Below, one piece after another: positions 17,902 through 26,912 of a stretch of 64,000 nt of DNA (within the stretch, counting starts at the first letter, position 1; each line of letters opens with the position of its first letter). The position numbers and the translations under genes are program-made. This stretch comes from an uncultured Polaribacter sp. (GTDB lineage Bacteria; Bacteroidota; Bacteroidia; Flavobacteriales; Flavobacteriaceae): NCBI GenBank assembly GCA_947497755.1, contig CANMHT010000001.1:496001-560000 (forward strand). Reading direction: 5' to 3'. A model generated the notes under the pieces. That model did no database searches and had not been told where the DNA came from. It saw nothing but the letters and a program-made list of their open reading frames with translations.

Positions 17902-19122
17902 TTATAAGTTAATCAAATACCAAAGACTAAATCCGATTAAAAAAAGAATACCACACCAGCTTAGTATTTTGAGGATTGCATTTGGTTGATACTCTTTTGG
18001 TGTATGTTTTCCTGTAATAAGTAGATAATTTAATATGGCATAAAAAGGAGCAGTTAAGAAGGATAAAATAGTGGCTATTTTAATTAGCAATCCCATATTG
18101 CTCATAAAAAAATATAAAATCAAAAATGTGCCTAATGCCAAAAGAACAATCCAAAACCAATATGTGAGTTTTGTCTTTGTGTTAAAAAGTAAGTCGCTAG
18201 TTTTTGTCATTGCTCTTGGTGATGCATCTAATGTAGTAATGGTAGTACTAAACATGGTTGTAAAGGCAGCAATTCCAATAAAAATATGAGAAAATTCACC
18301 AAGATTTTTGGTATACAAACTAATTAGCTGAGAAGCAAAAACACCACCTTTATTAGAAAAGGTTTCGCCAGAATTAAACATAACTAACGCACCAAGAAGA
18401 ACAAAACAGACTCCTAAAAAAAGTGTACCTAAGTAGCCAACATTAAAATCAAAAATAGCTTGAGAAGGGTTTGTTTTTTGGAGCGTAGTTTTATCTTTTT
18501 CTATGGTCCATAAAGAATGCCAAATAGAAATGTCTAATGGAGCAGGCATCCAACCTAAAAATGCAATTAAAAAAGTAATTTCTACAGTTCCTTTTGGGAG
18601 TATCTGCGTAAAGTTAAAAACATTTTCATTGTTAAAAATAGCAACACTTACTGCAATAATAGTGCTGATAGTTAGCAAGATGATAATAAACTTCATCAAA
18701 TTGTCTAAAAGCTTGTATTTTCCAATGACTAAAATAGATAAGCTAATTATGGTAATAATAACTGACCATAATACTAAATCATTAGTAAATCCAAATAATT
18801 GAGAAGCCAAACCAGCGGTAACAATTGTTACAGCAGCTTGTATGGTAAACATGGTTGCAAAATTGATAAGATAATAGGCAATCAAAACAGGTTTTCCTAA
18901 TTTTCGATAGCCATCTAATAGCGTTTCTCCTGTTGCAGCTGCATATCTTGGGCCAAATTGAAAAAAAGGGTATTTGAATAAATGCACCAGTAATAAAGCC
19001 CAAAGCAAGCCGAAACCAAATTCGGCACCAGCTTTGGTAGATTGTACTAGATGAGAAACACCGATAGCTGCACCAGCAAATAATAGTCCTGGACCTAGAG
19101 AATGTAGGAAAGATTTTTTCAC
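17902..19122 (-). CDS. Nramp-related transporter lacking the canonical metal motif
   Basis: A 406-residue inner-membrane protein with about eleven membrane segments and overall Nramp/SLC11 character, starting HSLGPGLLFAGAAIG. Canonical Nramps carry DPGN in the first membrane helix and a methionine-bearing MPH motif in the sixth. Here the first reads GAAIGVSHLVQSTKAGA and the sixth GWMPAPLDISIWHS, so the Asp and Asn that bind the metal in helix 1 are missing. It may move a different ion or solute; Nramp-related magnesium and non-metal carriers are known precedents for such divergence. It follows the sigma factor by 19 bases in an operon. Confidence 0.82.
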   Translation of the reverse strand: MKKSFLHSLGPGLLFAGAAIGVSHLVQSTKAGAEFGFGLLWALLLVHLFKYPFFQFGPRYAAATGETLLDGYRKLGKPVLIAYYLINFATMFTIQAAVTIVTAGLASQLFGFTNDLVLWSVIITIISLSILVIGKYKLLDNLMKFIIILLTISTIIAVSVAIFNNENVFNFTQILPKGTVEITFLIAFLGWMPAPLDISIWHSLWTIEKDKTTLQKTNPSQAIFDFNVGYLGTLFLGVCFVLLGALVMFNSGETFSNKGGVFASQLISLYTKNLGEFSHIFIGIAAFTTMFSTTITTLDASPRAMTKTSDLLFNTKTKLTYWFWIVLLALGTFLILYFFMSNMGLLIKIATILSFLTAPFYAILNYLLITGKHTPKEYQPNAILKILSWCGILFLIGFSLWYLINL

Positions 19123-19141
19123 ACCAATAAATTTAAAATAA

Positions 19142-19705
19142 CTATGATTTTTTTATAATCTCAGCAAGTAATTTTCTTGCGCGTAATAATTTTACTTTTA
19201 CGTTATTCATTGGCTCTCCAATGGTATCAGAAATTTCTTTATAACTTAATTCCTGAAAATAGCGGAGATTGATAACTTCTTGATATTTAGGTTTTAATTG
19301 CTTAATGTCTTTTAGCAACTTTGCCAAATTCTGCTCTGTAATAATCTTATCTTCTGGCGTCGGATTTCCATCAGCAATACCGTAAATTTCACTTTCTTTC
19401 TCTTTATACGATTCAGCTTTTACAGAAGCATTCTTTTTTCGTAGGCTATCAATATGGATATTTTTTGAAATTGTAATTAACCAGGTTTTAAATTGATAGT
19501 TTTCATCAAAGGTATCAATCTTATCAAAAGCTTTAGAAAAAGTTTGAATGGTAATATCTTCAGCATCATTCTCATTCTGATGCTTTTTTAATTGAAAATT
19601 ATGAACGCTATTCCAAAAATTATCAAGTAAAATATTGAATGCTAATTGGTTACCTTCTTTGGCTTTTCTTATGGTTTCCAGTAATTGTTCGCCTTTTATT
19701 TCCAA
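19142..19705 (-). CDS. RNA polymerase sigma factor, ECF type
   Basis: A 187-residue sigma-70 family protein with region 2 (DAEDITIQTFSKAFDKIDTF and FKTWLITISKN, about residues 45-90) and region 4 with a helix-turn-helix (YQEVINLRYFQELSYKEIS, about 140-165). The linker between them is short, as in ECF sigma factors. No anti-sigma gene is adjacent, although the anchored unknown protein at 17249 is encoded in the same operon. Its start overlaps the 3' end of the glycosyltransferase gene by 10 bases, so translation is probably coupled. Confidence 0.92.
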   Translation of the reverse strand: MEIKGEQLLETIRKAKEGNQLAFNILLDNFWNSVHNFQLKKHQNENDAEDITIQTFSKAFDKIDTFDENYQFKTWLITISKNIHIDSLRKKNASVKAESYKEKESEIYGIADGNPTPEDKIITEQNLAKLLKDIKQLKPKYQEVINLRYFQELSYKEISDTIGEPMNNVKVKLLRARKLLAEIIKKS

Positions 19706-20799
19706 TGCGTTGGTTTTGAAAAAGTATTAGAGATAAAGATAGTAAATTGAAATAAAAGAAGAAATATTTCTAAGAATGGTAAAAAGAAAACTAGCTGTTT
19801 TTCTTCTAGCTTTTTAGCTGAAATTCCATATACAATAAAAAGACTAATAAAATACAATGCAACCACTGGTGTTATAAATTGCCAATTGTAAAAAAAGTAA
19901 AGTAAAGTAGCTAAAAGGTAAAACCAGAACTTAGTAATAAAGAAAACTCCTAAAAAGAACTTGTGTTTGAACTTATAATAAGAAGAAGTAGAAACATGTC
20001 TTCTTTTTTGTCTAAACCAAGCTTTCAATGTTGTTGGAGGATTAGAAATTGTGAAGCTATCTGGATTTATAGTATATGTTGTATTTGTCTTTGTAGCTGC
20101 TTCTTGAATGAATAAATCATCGTCACCAGATTTTACTTTGATATGATTAATAAATCCTTTGGTTTTAAAAAACTCACTTTTATGATAGGCTAAATTTCTT
20201 CCCACTCCCATATATGGAGAACCTAATTTTGCAAAAGTAAAATATTGCATGGCTGTTAAAAGTGTTTCAAAACGAACCAAAAGGTTTACTAAAGATGTTT
20301 TTGAAGCATATTTTCCGTAACCTAAGACAATGGTTTTTTGTGTTGAAAATTGAGAAGCCATCGTTCGAATCCAAAATTTAGAACTAGGTTTACAATCAGC
20401 ATCTGTAAATATCAGGTGTTTATGAGTAGCAGCTTTAATTCCTAGGGTAAGAGCATATTTTTTATTACCCCAAAAAGCTTCATTGTTTTCTACGTTGACA
20501 ATTTTAATAGTACTACTTTCCTCTTTGAATTGCTCCATTACTTCTAATGTATTATCAGTAGAAGCATCATTAATTAGTACAATTTCAAAATTAGTATACT
20601 CTTGATTGATAATTTCTGGGAGAAATTGAGAAAGATTTTCCGCTTCATTTTTCGCACAAATCATTACAGAAATGGGAAGCTCTGTTGTAGAAGAAATTTC
20701 TTTTTCTTTAGAAGAAAAAATGGTAGAGAAGCAAAGAAAATAAATAATTTGGATACTAGCTACAGCAATAAAAACATAGAATAAAACACTTAGAATCAT
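19696..20799 (-). CDS. Membrane glycosyltransferase, family 2
   Basis: A 367-residue GT-A enzyme with an N-terminal membrane segment (about 1-25), the catalytic domain (about 42-270) and two or three C-terminal membrane segments. The nucleotide-sugar binding aspartates are in INDAS (77-80) and DADC (133-136), and the acceptor-side motif RQKRRH is near residue 262. The layout suits transfer of a sugar to a lipid or growing polysaccharide at the inner membrane; neither the sugar nor the acceptor can be told. It begins 11 bases after the Cys-rich membrane peptide gene. Confidence 0.9.
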   Translation of the reverse strand: MILSVLFYVFIAVASIQIIYFLCFSTIFSSKEKEISSTTELPISVMICAKNEAENLSQFLPEIINQEYTNFEIVLINDASTDNTLEVMEQFKEESSTIKIVNVENNEAFWGNKKYALTLGIKAATHKHLIFTDADCKPSSKFWIRTMASQFSTQKTIVLGYGKYASKTSLVNLLVRFETLLTAMQYFTFAKLGSPYMGVGRNLAYHKSEFFKTKGFINHIKVKSGDDDLFIQEAATKTNTTYTINPDSFTISNPPTTLKAWFRQKRRHVSTSSYYKFKHKFFLGVFFITKFWFYLLATLLYFFYNWQFITPVVALYFISLFIVYGISAKKLEEKQLVFFLPFLEIFLLLFQFTIFISNTFSKPTHWK

Positions 20800-20810
20800 T
20801 CTACTATAAA

Positions 20811-21014
20811 CTAGCTATGTTGAGGTTCGCTACACGTATCGAACTGATCTGGAGTTTTACCACAAAAACCACAAGCTTCACCTTCTGTATTTAACATTGG
20901 GTTTTGACTAGCGCAAGTTCCAGCAAACTTTCCGTCTTTTTTTGCCCAAATTTTAATAGCAATTCCAGCGATTGCTATACCTAATAAACCAACAGTGATT
21001 AAGATAAGTTTCAT
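20811..21014 (-). CDS. Cys-rich single-span membrane peptide
   Basis: A 67-residue protein from the ATG at 21014 (MKLILITVGLLGIAIAGIAI), with one membrane helix and a short tail holding five cysteines: one in GTCASQ, then ACGFCG and DTCSEP. The CxxC-like spacing suggests metal binding or a disulfide. Similar short proteins are widespread in Flavobacteriia as unnamed membrane or secreted proteins. An in-frame start 11 codons upstream would place the start before the predicted transcription site, so I use 21014. It heads the operon that continues to 17249. Confidence 0.75.
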   Translation of the reverse strand: MKLILITVGLLGIAIAGIAIKIWAKKDGKFAGTCASQNPMLNTEGEACGFCGKTPDQFDTCSEPQHS

Positions 21015-21034
21015 GATACATAAAATTAATGCTA

Positions 21035-21042
21035 CAAAGATA
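21035..21042 (-). promoter_or_regulatory. -7 element TATCTTTG heading the five-gene operon
   Basis: A TAnnTTTG match on the minus strand, 20 bases before the ATG at 21014. The gaps between the five genes are 20 bases or fewer, so this is the most likely promoter for the whole operon. Confidence 0.55.
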
Positions 21043-21170
21043 CCCAATTATCAAAAAAAGAGCATAAAAAAATGCGTTAAAGTATCTTAGAAAAGAAAAG
21101 GAAATAAAAATTATTATTTTATGGTAGGGTAAATTAAAAAATGACTGTTTTATATATAAAACCAATAATC

Positions 21171-21947
21171 ATGAAAAAATATTTAAACTTAAAAGCTTTA
21201 TGCTTATCATTAACAGTAGTAATTATATGTGTATCGTGTAGTTCATCTGGAGTAACTGAAGAAGAAATTACAGATCCAACAGCAACAAATTATGATATTA
21301 CACCCATTTTATCAAAGTTTAATGGTACTGGTTTAACAGTAACAACAAATGGGAATACGGTAACTTTTAGAACACAAAATTTACCAAATCATAAGAGTCC
21401 GTATTGGCCAACAAATAACGCTTTGTACGAAGCTTATAATGGAACTAATACAAATTTTCGTATAAATCCTAATTCGATTAGTTCTCAGAATATTTCAATC
21501 ACAGTGCCTTTAAACCCATCTGAAGCAACCAGTAAACAAGCAACAGGTTTAGGACCAATTGGAATAGCGGTAAATGGAGTGGTATTTTACAATCAATATG
21601 CTGGGCCAAACAATCAAGCTTTAACAAACGAGATTAATTCTTTTGATCAATATTTAGGACATCCACAGCAGTTTGGTCAATATCATTATCATATGGAGCC
21701 AACCTATTTAACAAATCAATTTGGAAGTGATGCGTTTTTAGGATTGTTAGCAGACGGATTCCCTGTTTATGGGCCAGTAGAAAATGGAAAAACTATTACA
21801 AATTCTGATTTAGATGCCTATCATGGACATTTTGGGCCAACAGTAGATTTTCCAAACGGAATTTATCATTATCATATAACTCCAAACGAAGATCCATATA
21901 TTAATGGTAATGGATACTTTGGGACACCAGGAAATATTACACAATAA
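21171..21947 (+). CDS. YHYH-domain lipoprotein
   Basis: A 258-residue lipoprotein; the signal peptide ends in the lipobox ICVSC (Cys23). The YHYH domain is named for two tyrosine-histidine motifs, both visible: QYHYHMEP and IYHYHITP, together with GLLADGFPVYGP and DAYHGHFGP. The many histidines suggest metal binding, but no reaction is established for the family. I start at the ATG at 21171 and not at the in-frame ATG at 21141, because 21171 gives a compact signal peptide MKKYLNLKAL. It is followed with one base between them by the MORN-type lipoprotein and then by an SCO protein, which points to copper or respiratory-chain work. Confidence 0.88.
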   Translation: MKKYLNLKALCLSLTVVIICVSCSSSGVTEEEITDPTATNYDITPILSKFNGTGLTVTTNGNTVTFRTQNLPNHKSPYWPTNNALYEAYNGTNTNFRINPNSISSQNISITVPLNPSEATSKQATGLGPIGIAVNGVVFYNQYAGPNNQALTNEINSFDQYLGHPQQFGQYHYHMEPTYLTNQFGSDAFLGLLADGFPVYGPVENGKTITNSDLDAYHGHFGPTVDFPNGIYHYHITPNEDPYINGNGYFGTPGNITQ

Positions 21948-21948
21948 A

Positions 21949-22509
21949 TTGAAGCAATTCGTTTACATATTATTTTTTGTATGCTTGTTATCTTGTGTTA
22001 ATAAAGGGCAATCTCATTTAGTGTTATTTAAAGAAAATAAGCAGTTAGAGGTAAAAAACGGAGTGTTATTTTATAAGAACTTGCCTTTTAATGGAACTTT
22101 AAAATTCTTTGATGAGATTAACCAAACTCATAATGAATCTAACTATTTAGAAGGGAAAAAGCACGGAGAAGAAAGAAAGTACTATCTAAATGATTCACTT
22201 TCTGAGGTTCGATTTTATAAAAAAGGGTTAAAAGTTGGAGTTCATAAATCTTGGTGGAAAAACGGAAATAAAAAGTTTGAATATTCATATAATGACCTTG
22301 GTACTTATGATGGTCCTTTTAATGAATGGTATAAAAACGGACAAGCAGCAAAAGCATTTAATTATAAAAATGGTAAAGAATCTGGAGTACAAAAAATGTG
22401 GCTATTAAATGGAAAAATAAGAGCTAATTACACAGTACTAAATGGAGAACGATTTGGGTTGATAGGATTAAAAAAATGTTATACAGTAAAAACAAATGAA
22501 GATAAATAA
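21949..22509 (+). CDS. MORN-repeat (YwqK-type) lipoprotein
   Basis: A 186-residue lipoprotein from the TTG at 21949, one base after the upstream stop codon; this start gives a clean signal peptide MKQFVYILFFVCLLSC with lipobox cysteine at residue 16. The rest is a ladder of MORN-2 type repeats (GKKHGEERKYY, KVGVHKSWWKNGNK, GPFNEWYKNGQ, GKESGVQKMWLLNGK). Such proteins are often labelled YwqK antitoxins, but a lipoprotein with no toxin beside it is unlikely to be one. The 3' end overlaps the SCO gene by 14 bases. Confidence 0.82.
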   Translation: MKQFVYILFFVCLLSCVNKGQSHLVLFKENKQLEVKNGVLFYKNLPFNGTLKFFDEINQTHNESNYLEGKKHGEERKYYLNDSLSEVRFYKKGLKVGVHKSWWKNGNKKFEYSYNDLGTYDGPFNEWYKNGQAAKAFNYKNGKESGVQKMWLLNGKIRANYTVLNGERFGLIGLKKCYTVKTNEDK

Positions 22510-23146
22510 AATAATACTTGGAGTTTTTTTTATAAGCATCATTGCATGTAAAAAAGGGGTGGTTAATAAGCAAACTACATTGCCTTATTTTAATTCGGCA
22601 ATATTTACCCCAGAATGGATTGCAGAAAATTCAGATAAATATGCATCTATTCATACTATTGCTCCATTTGAGTTTATCAATCAGAATGGAGAAAAAGTAA
22701 CCAATAAAACTTATGAAGGAAAGATTTATGTCGCAGATTTCTTTTTTACTTCTTGCCCAGGTATTTGTCCAAGGTTGGCAAAAAACATGAGAACTTTACA
22801 AGAAGCATTTAAAGACGATGAAGAGGTAATGTTGTTGTCACATTCGGTAACTCCAGTTAAAGATTCTGTTCCTGTTTTAAAAGCATATGCTATTGAAAAT
22901 GGTGTTGATGCTAAAAAATGGAACTTAGTAACAGGAAATAAAAAAGAGATTTATGATATTGCAAGAACTTCTTATTTTGCTGATGAAGACTTTGTGAAAA
23001 CACAAGATGAAAGTGCTTTTATTCATACAGAAAATTTTGTGCTAATTGATCAAAAAGGAAGGATTAGAGGTGTCTATAATGGAACTTTAGCAGTAGAAAC
23101 AGAACGAATTTTAAGGCATATAAAAATGCTTAAAAAGGAAGGTTAA
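22496..23146 (+). CDS. SCO1/SenC family copper chaperone-like protein
   Basis: A 216-residue protein of the thioredoxin-fold SCO family, which delivers copper to the CuA site of cytochrome oxidase or acts in thiol exchange. The metal ligands are all present: Cys87 and Cys91 in TSCPGICP and His177 in AFIHTENF. The N-terminus MKINKIILGVFFISIIAC reads as a lipoprotein signal with Cys18. The start lies inside the MORN gene, so the two are translationally coupled, and the 3' end overlaps convergent murB by 4 bases. Confidence 0.93.
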   Translation: MKINKIILGVFFISIIACKKGVVNKQTTLPYFNSAIFTPEWIAENSDKYASIHTIAPFEFINQNGEKVTNKTYEGKIYVADFFFTSCPGICPRLAKNMRTLQEAFKDDEEVMLLSHSVTPVKDSVPVLKAYAIENGVDAKKWNLVTGNKKEIYDIARTSYFADEDFVKTQDESAFIHTENFVLIDQKGRIRGVYNGTLAVETERILRHIKMLKKEG

Positions 23147-24150
23147 ATAACGTTTACTTCTATTTCTAGAGAAATGTTGAAGTTATTCATTACGGTTTGC
23201 TGAATTTCTTGCGCTAGTTTGTGAATTTCTTTTCCTGTAGCATTGCCGTAATTTACTAAAACTAATGCTTGATTTTTATGTACACCAGCATCTCCAAATC
23301 GTTTTCCTTTAAAGCCACATTGCTCAATAAGCCATCCGGCAGGAACTTTTACTAAGTCTTCTGAAATTTTGTAAGAAGGAACAGTTGGATGTTCTTTTTG
23401 GATGTTGTTAAATAAGGTGTTACTAATTACTGGATTTTTAAAAAAGCTACCGCTATTGCCAATTTCTTTTGGGTCAGGAAGTTTAGATTGTCTAATGGCA
23501 ATTACCGCATTAGAAACGTCTTTTATTGTAGGAGAAACAATATTATTTTCCTTTAAAGCAGTTTCAATTGCACCATAAGATGTATTGAGTACATGATTGT
23601 TTTTACTAAGTTTAAAACTTACAGCAGTTAGAATGTATTTTCCTTTTGCTTCATTTTTAAAGATAGAATTTCGATATCCAAAATTACAATCGCTATTTGA
23701 AAAAGTGACCAATTTACCAGAAGTAATTTCAATAGTTTCAACTTTGGTTATAGTGTCTTTAACTTCAACTCCATAAGCTCCAATATTTTGAATTGGACAT
23801 GTGCCTACATTTCCAGGAATTAAAGATAGGTTTTCTAAACCGCCATAATCTTGTGAGATACACCACAAAACAAAATTATGCCAGTTCTCTCCTGCATTTA
23901 CAGTAAGATATACAGAATTAGCATCTTCTTTGTCAATAGAAACTCCTTTGATATCAATTAAAACAACAAGTTTGTCAATATTCTGAGTAAGCAACATATT
24001 GCTTCCACCGCTAATTAAAAAGAAATCTTTTTCTGATGTAAGAAGTTGTTGTAACTCATAAAACGAGTTGATAGTTACAAAACGTTTGGCGTAACAATCT
24101 ACGCCAAACGTATTGTATTCTCTTAAAGATATGTTTTCTAAGATAGTCAA
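23143..24150 (-). CDS. murB: UDP-N-acetylenolpyruvoylglucosamine reductase
   Basis: FAD enzyme reducing UDP-GlcNAc-enolpyruvate to UDP-MurNAc in peptidoglycan synthesis. Recognisable are NTFGVDCYA near the N-terminus, the FAD-binding ISGGSNMLL (about 46-54), IPGNVGTCPIQNIGAYGVE (about 108-126), the catalytic serine in GNSGSFFKNP (about 231) and the C-terminal glutamate in SLEIEVNVI. The length of 335 fits the type I enzyme. It begins one base after the aminotransferase stop codon and is presumably co-transcribed with it. Confidence 0.97.
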   Translation of the reverse strand: MTILENISLREYNTFGVDCYAKRFVTINSFYELQQLLTSEKDFFLISGGSNMLLTQNIDKLVVLIDIKGVSIDKEDANSVYLTVNAGENWHNFVLWCISQDYGGLENLSLIPGNVGTCPIQNIGAYGVEVKDTITKVETIEITSGKLVTFSNSDCNFGYRNSIFKNEAKGKYILTAVSFKLSKNNHVLNTSYGAIETALKENNIVSPTIKDVSNAVIAIRQSKLPDPKEIGNSGSFFKNPVISNTLFNNIQKEHPTVPSYKISEDLVKVPAGWLIEQCGFKGKRFGDAGVHKNQALVLVNYGNATGKEIHKLAQEIQQTVMNNFNISLEIEVNVI

Positions 24151-24151
24151 T

Positions 24152-25342
24152 CTAGTTGTTGTATTCTTTTAAACCAGCCGCTAAAATTGCTACTGATGCT
24201 TTTAAATCGGTTTTGTTTAAAACATAAGCAATACGAACTTGTTTTTTACCTTCACCAGCAGTAGAATAAAAGCCACTTGCAGGTGCTACCATTACAGTTT
24301 CTCCGTTTAAGTTGAATTTTTCTAATAACCATTGCGCAAAAGCATCGGTATCATCAACAGGCAATTCTACTACACAGTAAAATGCTCCTTTTGGACTTGC
24401 TACTTTTACTCCTTCTATTTTTTGTAGTTCAGAAATTAATGTATTTCTTCTATCTACATATTCTTCAATAACATCATCAAAATAACTTTGAGGAGTGTCT
24501 AATGCAGCTTCACTAGCTAATAATGCATAAGTTGGTGGACTTAACCTTGCTTGAGCAAATTTAATAGCTGTTGCAATAAAATCTTCATTTTTAGAAACAA
24601 TACAACCAATTCTAGCTCCACACATACTATAACGTTTAGATACAGAATCAATCATAATGGCATTTTGTTCTAAACCAGATTCGCTCATAATAGAGTGGTG
24701 TTGTAAACCATCGTAAACAAATTCACGATACACTTCATCAGCAATTAAAAATAAATCGTGTTTTAATACAATTTGCTTTAATTTTTCAATTTCCTCTTTA
24801 GAATAAAGATATCCTGTTGGGTTACCTGGATTACAAATTAAAATAGCTTTTGTTTTGCTAGTAATTAGTTTTTCAAAATCTTCAATTTTTGGTAGCGCGA
24901 AGTTATCATCAATTCCAGAAATTACTGGGACAACTTTAACTCCAGAAGCGGTAGAAAAACCATTATAATTTGCATAGAATGGTTCAGGGATAATAATTTC
25001 ATCACCTGGATCAGTAATACTTCCTATAGTAAATAATAAAGCTTCAGAACCTCCAGTGGTAGCAATAATATTGTTTGCATTAACATCAATATTGTTATTT
25101 GCATAATAGTTGGCTAGTTTAATTCTGTATTCTTCAGAACCTTCAGATCTAGCGTAAGATAAAACCTCTATAGAATTATTTTTAATAGCGTCTAAAGCTA
25201 CTTGAGGGGTTTTAATATCTGGCTGTCCAATATTTAAATGATAAACTTTAGTTCCATTTTTTTTAGCATTTTCTGCATAAGGCACCAATTTACGAATAGG
25301 TGATTCTGGCATTAAGCTCCCTTTCTGTGAAATTGAAGGCAT
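24152..25342 (-). CDS. PLP-dependent aminotransferase, class I/II (aspartate aminotransferase type)
   Basis: A 396-residue fold-type I aminotransferase. The family sequences LNIGQPDIKTP, TTGGSEALLFT, ICNPGNPTGYLYS (substrate-binding Asn), the PLP-ring Asp in LIADEVYREF, and the Schiff-base lysine in DSVSKRYSMCGARIG are all visible. The substrate is not certain: aspartate, aromatic amino acids or another pair are possible. It is the first gene of a two-gene unit with murB. Confidence 0.9.
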   Translation of the reverse strand: MPSISQKGSLMPESPIRKLVPYAENAKKNGTKVYHLNIGQPDIKTPQVALDAIKNNSIEVLSYARSEGSEEYRIKLANYYANNNIDVNANNIIATTGGSEALLFTIGSITDPGDEIIIPEPFYANYNGFSTASGVKVVPVISGIDDNFALPKIEDFEKLITSKTKAILICNPGNPTGYLYSKEEIEKLKQIVLKHDLFLIADEVYREFVYDGLQHHSIMSESGLEQNAIMIDSVSKRYSMCGARIGCIVSKNEDFIATAIKFAQARLSPPTYALLASEAALDTPQSYFDDVIEEYVDRRNTLISELQKIEGVKVASPKGAFYCVVELPVDDTDAFAQWLLEKFNLNGETVMVAPASGFYSTAGEGKKQVRIAYVLNKTDLKASVAILAAGLKEYNN

Positions 25343-25519
25343 GATTTTTGTCGATTTTCGATTAATAACTTGTTAGGCAAATTTCTGAATTTATTTTGAA
25401 AAAAACCTTGTTCTAGATAACTTCTTTTTTATTGTATTATAAGCGTTAAAGATTTCCCAAAAAAGACAAATAAATCCTCTAAAATTGTATATTTAACTAA
25501 TAACTTAAAATAGTGTTCT

Positions 25520-26875
25520 TTGGTAAAAAAATATTTCATTTTCACAGCTATATTGTTTCTTTTTAGTTTTACGGAATTAAAAGCACAGTCAAAATTTCGA
25601 TTTTTAAACAACAATACAAAGGAAATTAGCTTTAGATTTAAATTAATTAATAATTTAATTGTTATTCCTGTTAATGTAAATGGTAAACCCTTGTCGTTTA
25701 TTTTAGATACCGGAGTTGATAAAACGATTTTATTTAATTTATCACAAAATGATAGTATTGACTTACACAATATAAATAAAATTAAATTGAAAGGTTTAGG
25801 AAGTGGAGAGGCTATTGAAGCTTTATTGTCTAAAGGGAATTCAATGCAAGTGAAAAATTATGTAAGTAACAATCAAAACTTATATGTTATTTTAAGAGAT
25901 AAATTTGATATTTCTGGAAGAATGGGAGTAACCATTCATGGAATTATAGGCAATCAGATACTAAAAGATGCTATTGTATATGTAAATTATCAAACAAAGA
26001 GAATTACGCTTTATAATCCTTCTAATTTTAAATATAAAAAATGTAGAAAGTGTGAAGTTTTTCCAATGGAGTTTTATCGCAATAAACCTTATATCAATGC
26101 TAAAGTTCAGTTGGATACAATTGGTACTAAAATGACAGAGGTAAAATTATTAATTGATACTGGTGGATCAGAATCTATATGGTTGTTTGAAAATACTAAA
26201 GAAGAGATTAAGACTCCAATTAAACATTTCAATGATTTTTTAGGAGAAGGTTTGAGTGGAACTATTTATGGTAATAAAAGTAGAATTAAAGGATTGGAGT
26301 TAGGAAGGTTTAAGTTTAAAAATCCAACAGTTTCATTTTTAGATTCAGCTTCTACCTATTATGCTAGACAATTTAAAGAGAGAAATGGGAGTGTGGGGGG
26401 AAATATTTTAAAAAGATTTAAGCTCTGGATAGATTATCCAAATAAGAAAATAACGCTTAGAAAAAATGCTTCTTTACGAGGAGGTTTTGAGTATAATATG
26501 AGCGGATTGGATGTAGTGTACAATGGGAAGGTATTAGTTATGGAGAAGGATAATGTGTCAATTTTAGATTCGTATTCAAACACTAATTCTAATACAAGTT
26601 TAAATCATACAATAAATTTAGTTACGAATTATACTTATCGATTTAAGCCCTCTTATAAAGTGAAAAATGTGTTGCCTGATTCGCCAGCAGATAAAGCAGG
26701 GATATTGAGAGATGATATAATATTAAGTATTAATGGAATAAAAGCACATCAACTAACTTTGACAGAGTTGCTTAATATGTTTCAAGCTAGAAATAATAAA
26801 AAAATTAGAATTAAGATTGAGAGGAAAGATGGGAAACAATTTAAGTACCAGTTTAGATTAGTTCGGAAAATTTGA
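25520..26875 (+). CDS. Secreted aspartyl protease family protein with PDZ domain
   Basis: A 451-residue exported protein; signal peptide about 1-22 ending LKAQ. It has two retropepsin-like halves with active-site motifs FILDTGVDKT (Asp63) and LIDTGGSES (Asp213), so one chain could form a pepsin-type active site. A PDZ domain lies at about 370-445 (VLPDSPADKAGILRDDIILSINGI). The start is a TTG at 25520, read as MVKKYFIFTA. The family is common in Bacteroidota and mostly uncharacterised; peptide substrate unknown. It is transcribed alone. Confidence 0.85.
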   Translation: MVKKYFIFTAILFLFSFTELKAQSKFRFLNNNTKEISFRFKLINNLIVIPVNVNGKPLSFILDTGVDKTILFNLSQNDSIDLHNINKIKLKGLGSGEAIEALLSKGNSMQVKNYVSNNQNLYVILRDKFDISGRMGVTIHGIIGNQILKDAIVYVNYQTKRITLYNPSNFKYKKCRKCEVFPMEFYRNKPYINAKVQLDTIGTKMTEVKLLIDTGGSESIWLFENTKEEIKTPIKHFNDFLGEGLSGTIYGNKSRIKGLELGRFKFKNPTVSFLDSASTYYARQFKERNGSVGGNILKRFKLWIDYPNKKITLRKNASLRGGFEYNMSGLDVVYNGKVLVMEKDNVSILDSYSNTNSNTSLNHTINLVTNYTYRFKPSYKVKNVLPDSPADKAGILRDDIILSINGIKAHQLTLTELLNMFQARNNKKIRIKIERKDGKQFKYQFRLVRKI

Positions 26876-26912
26876 CGCGCTTAAGCGATTTTAGTTATAT
26901 TTTCTCTAAAAA

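Noticed and set aside
21949..22509. Annotation of the MORN-type protein as a toxin-antitoxin component.
   Set aside because: It is a lipoprotein in an operon with SCO and YHYH genes and there is no toxin gene beside it.
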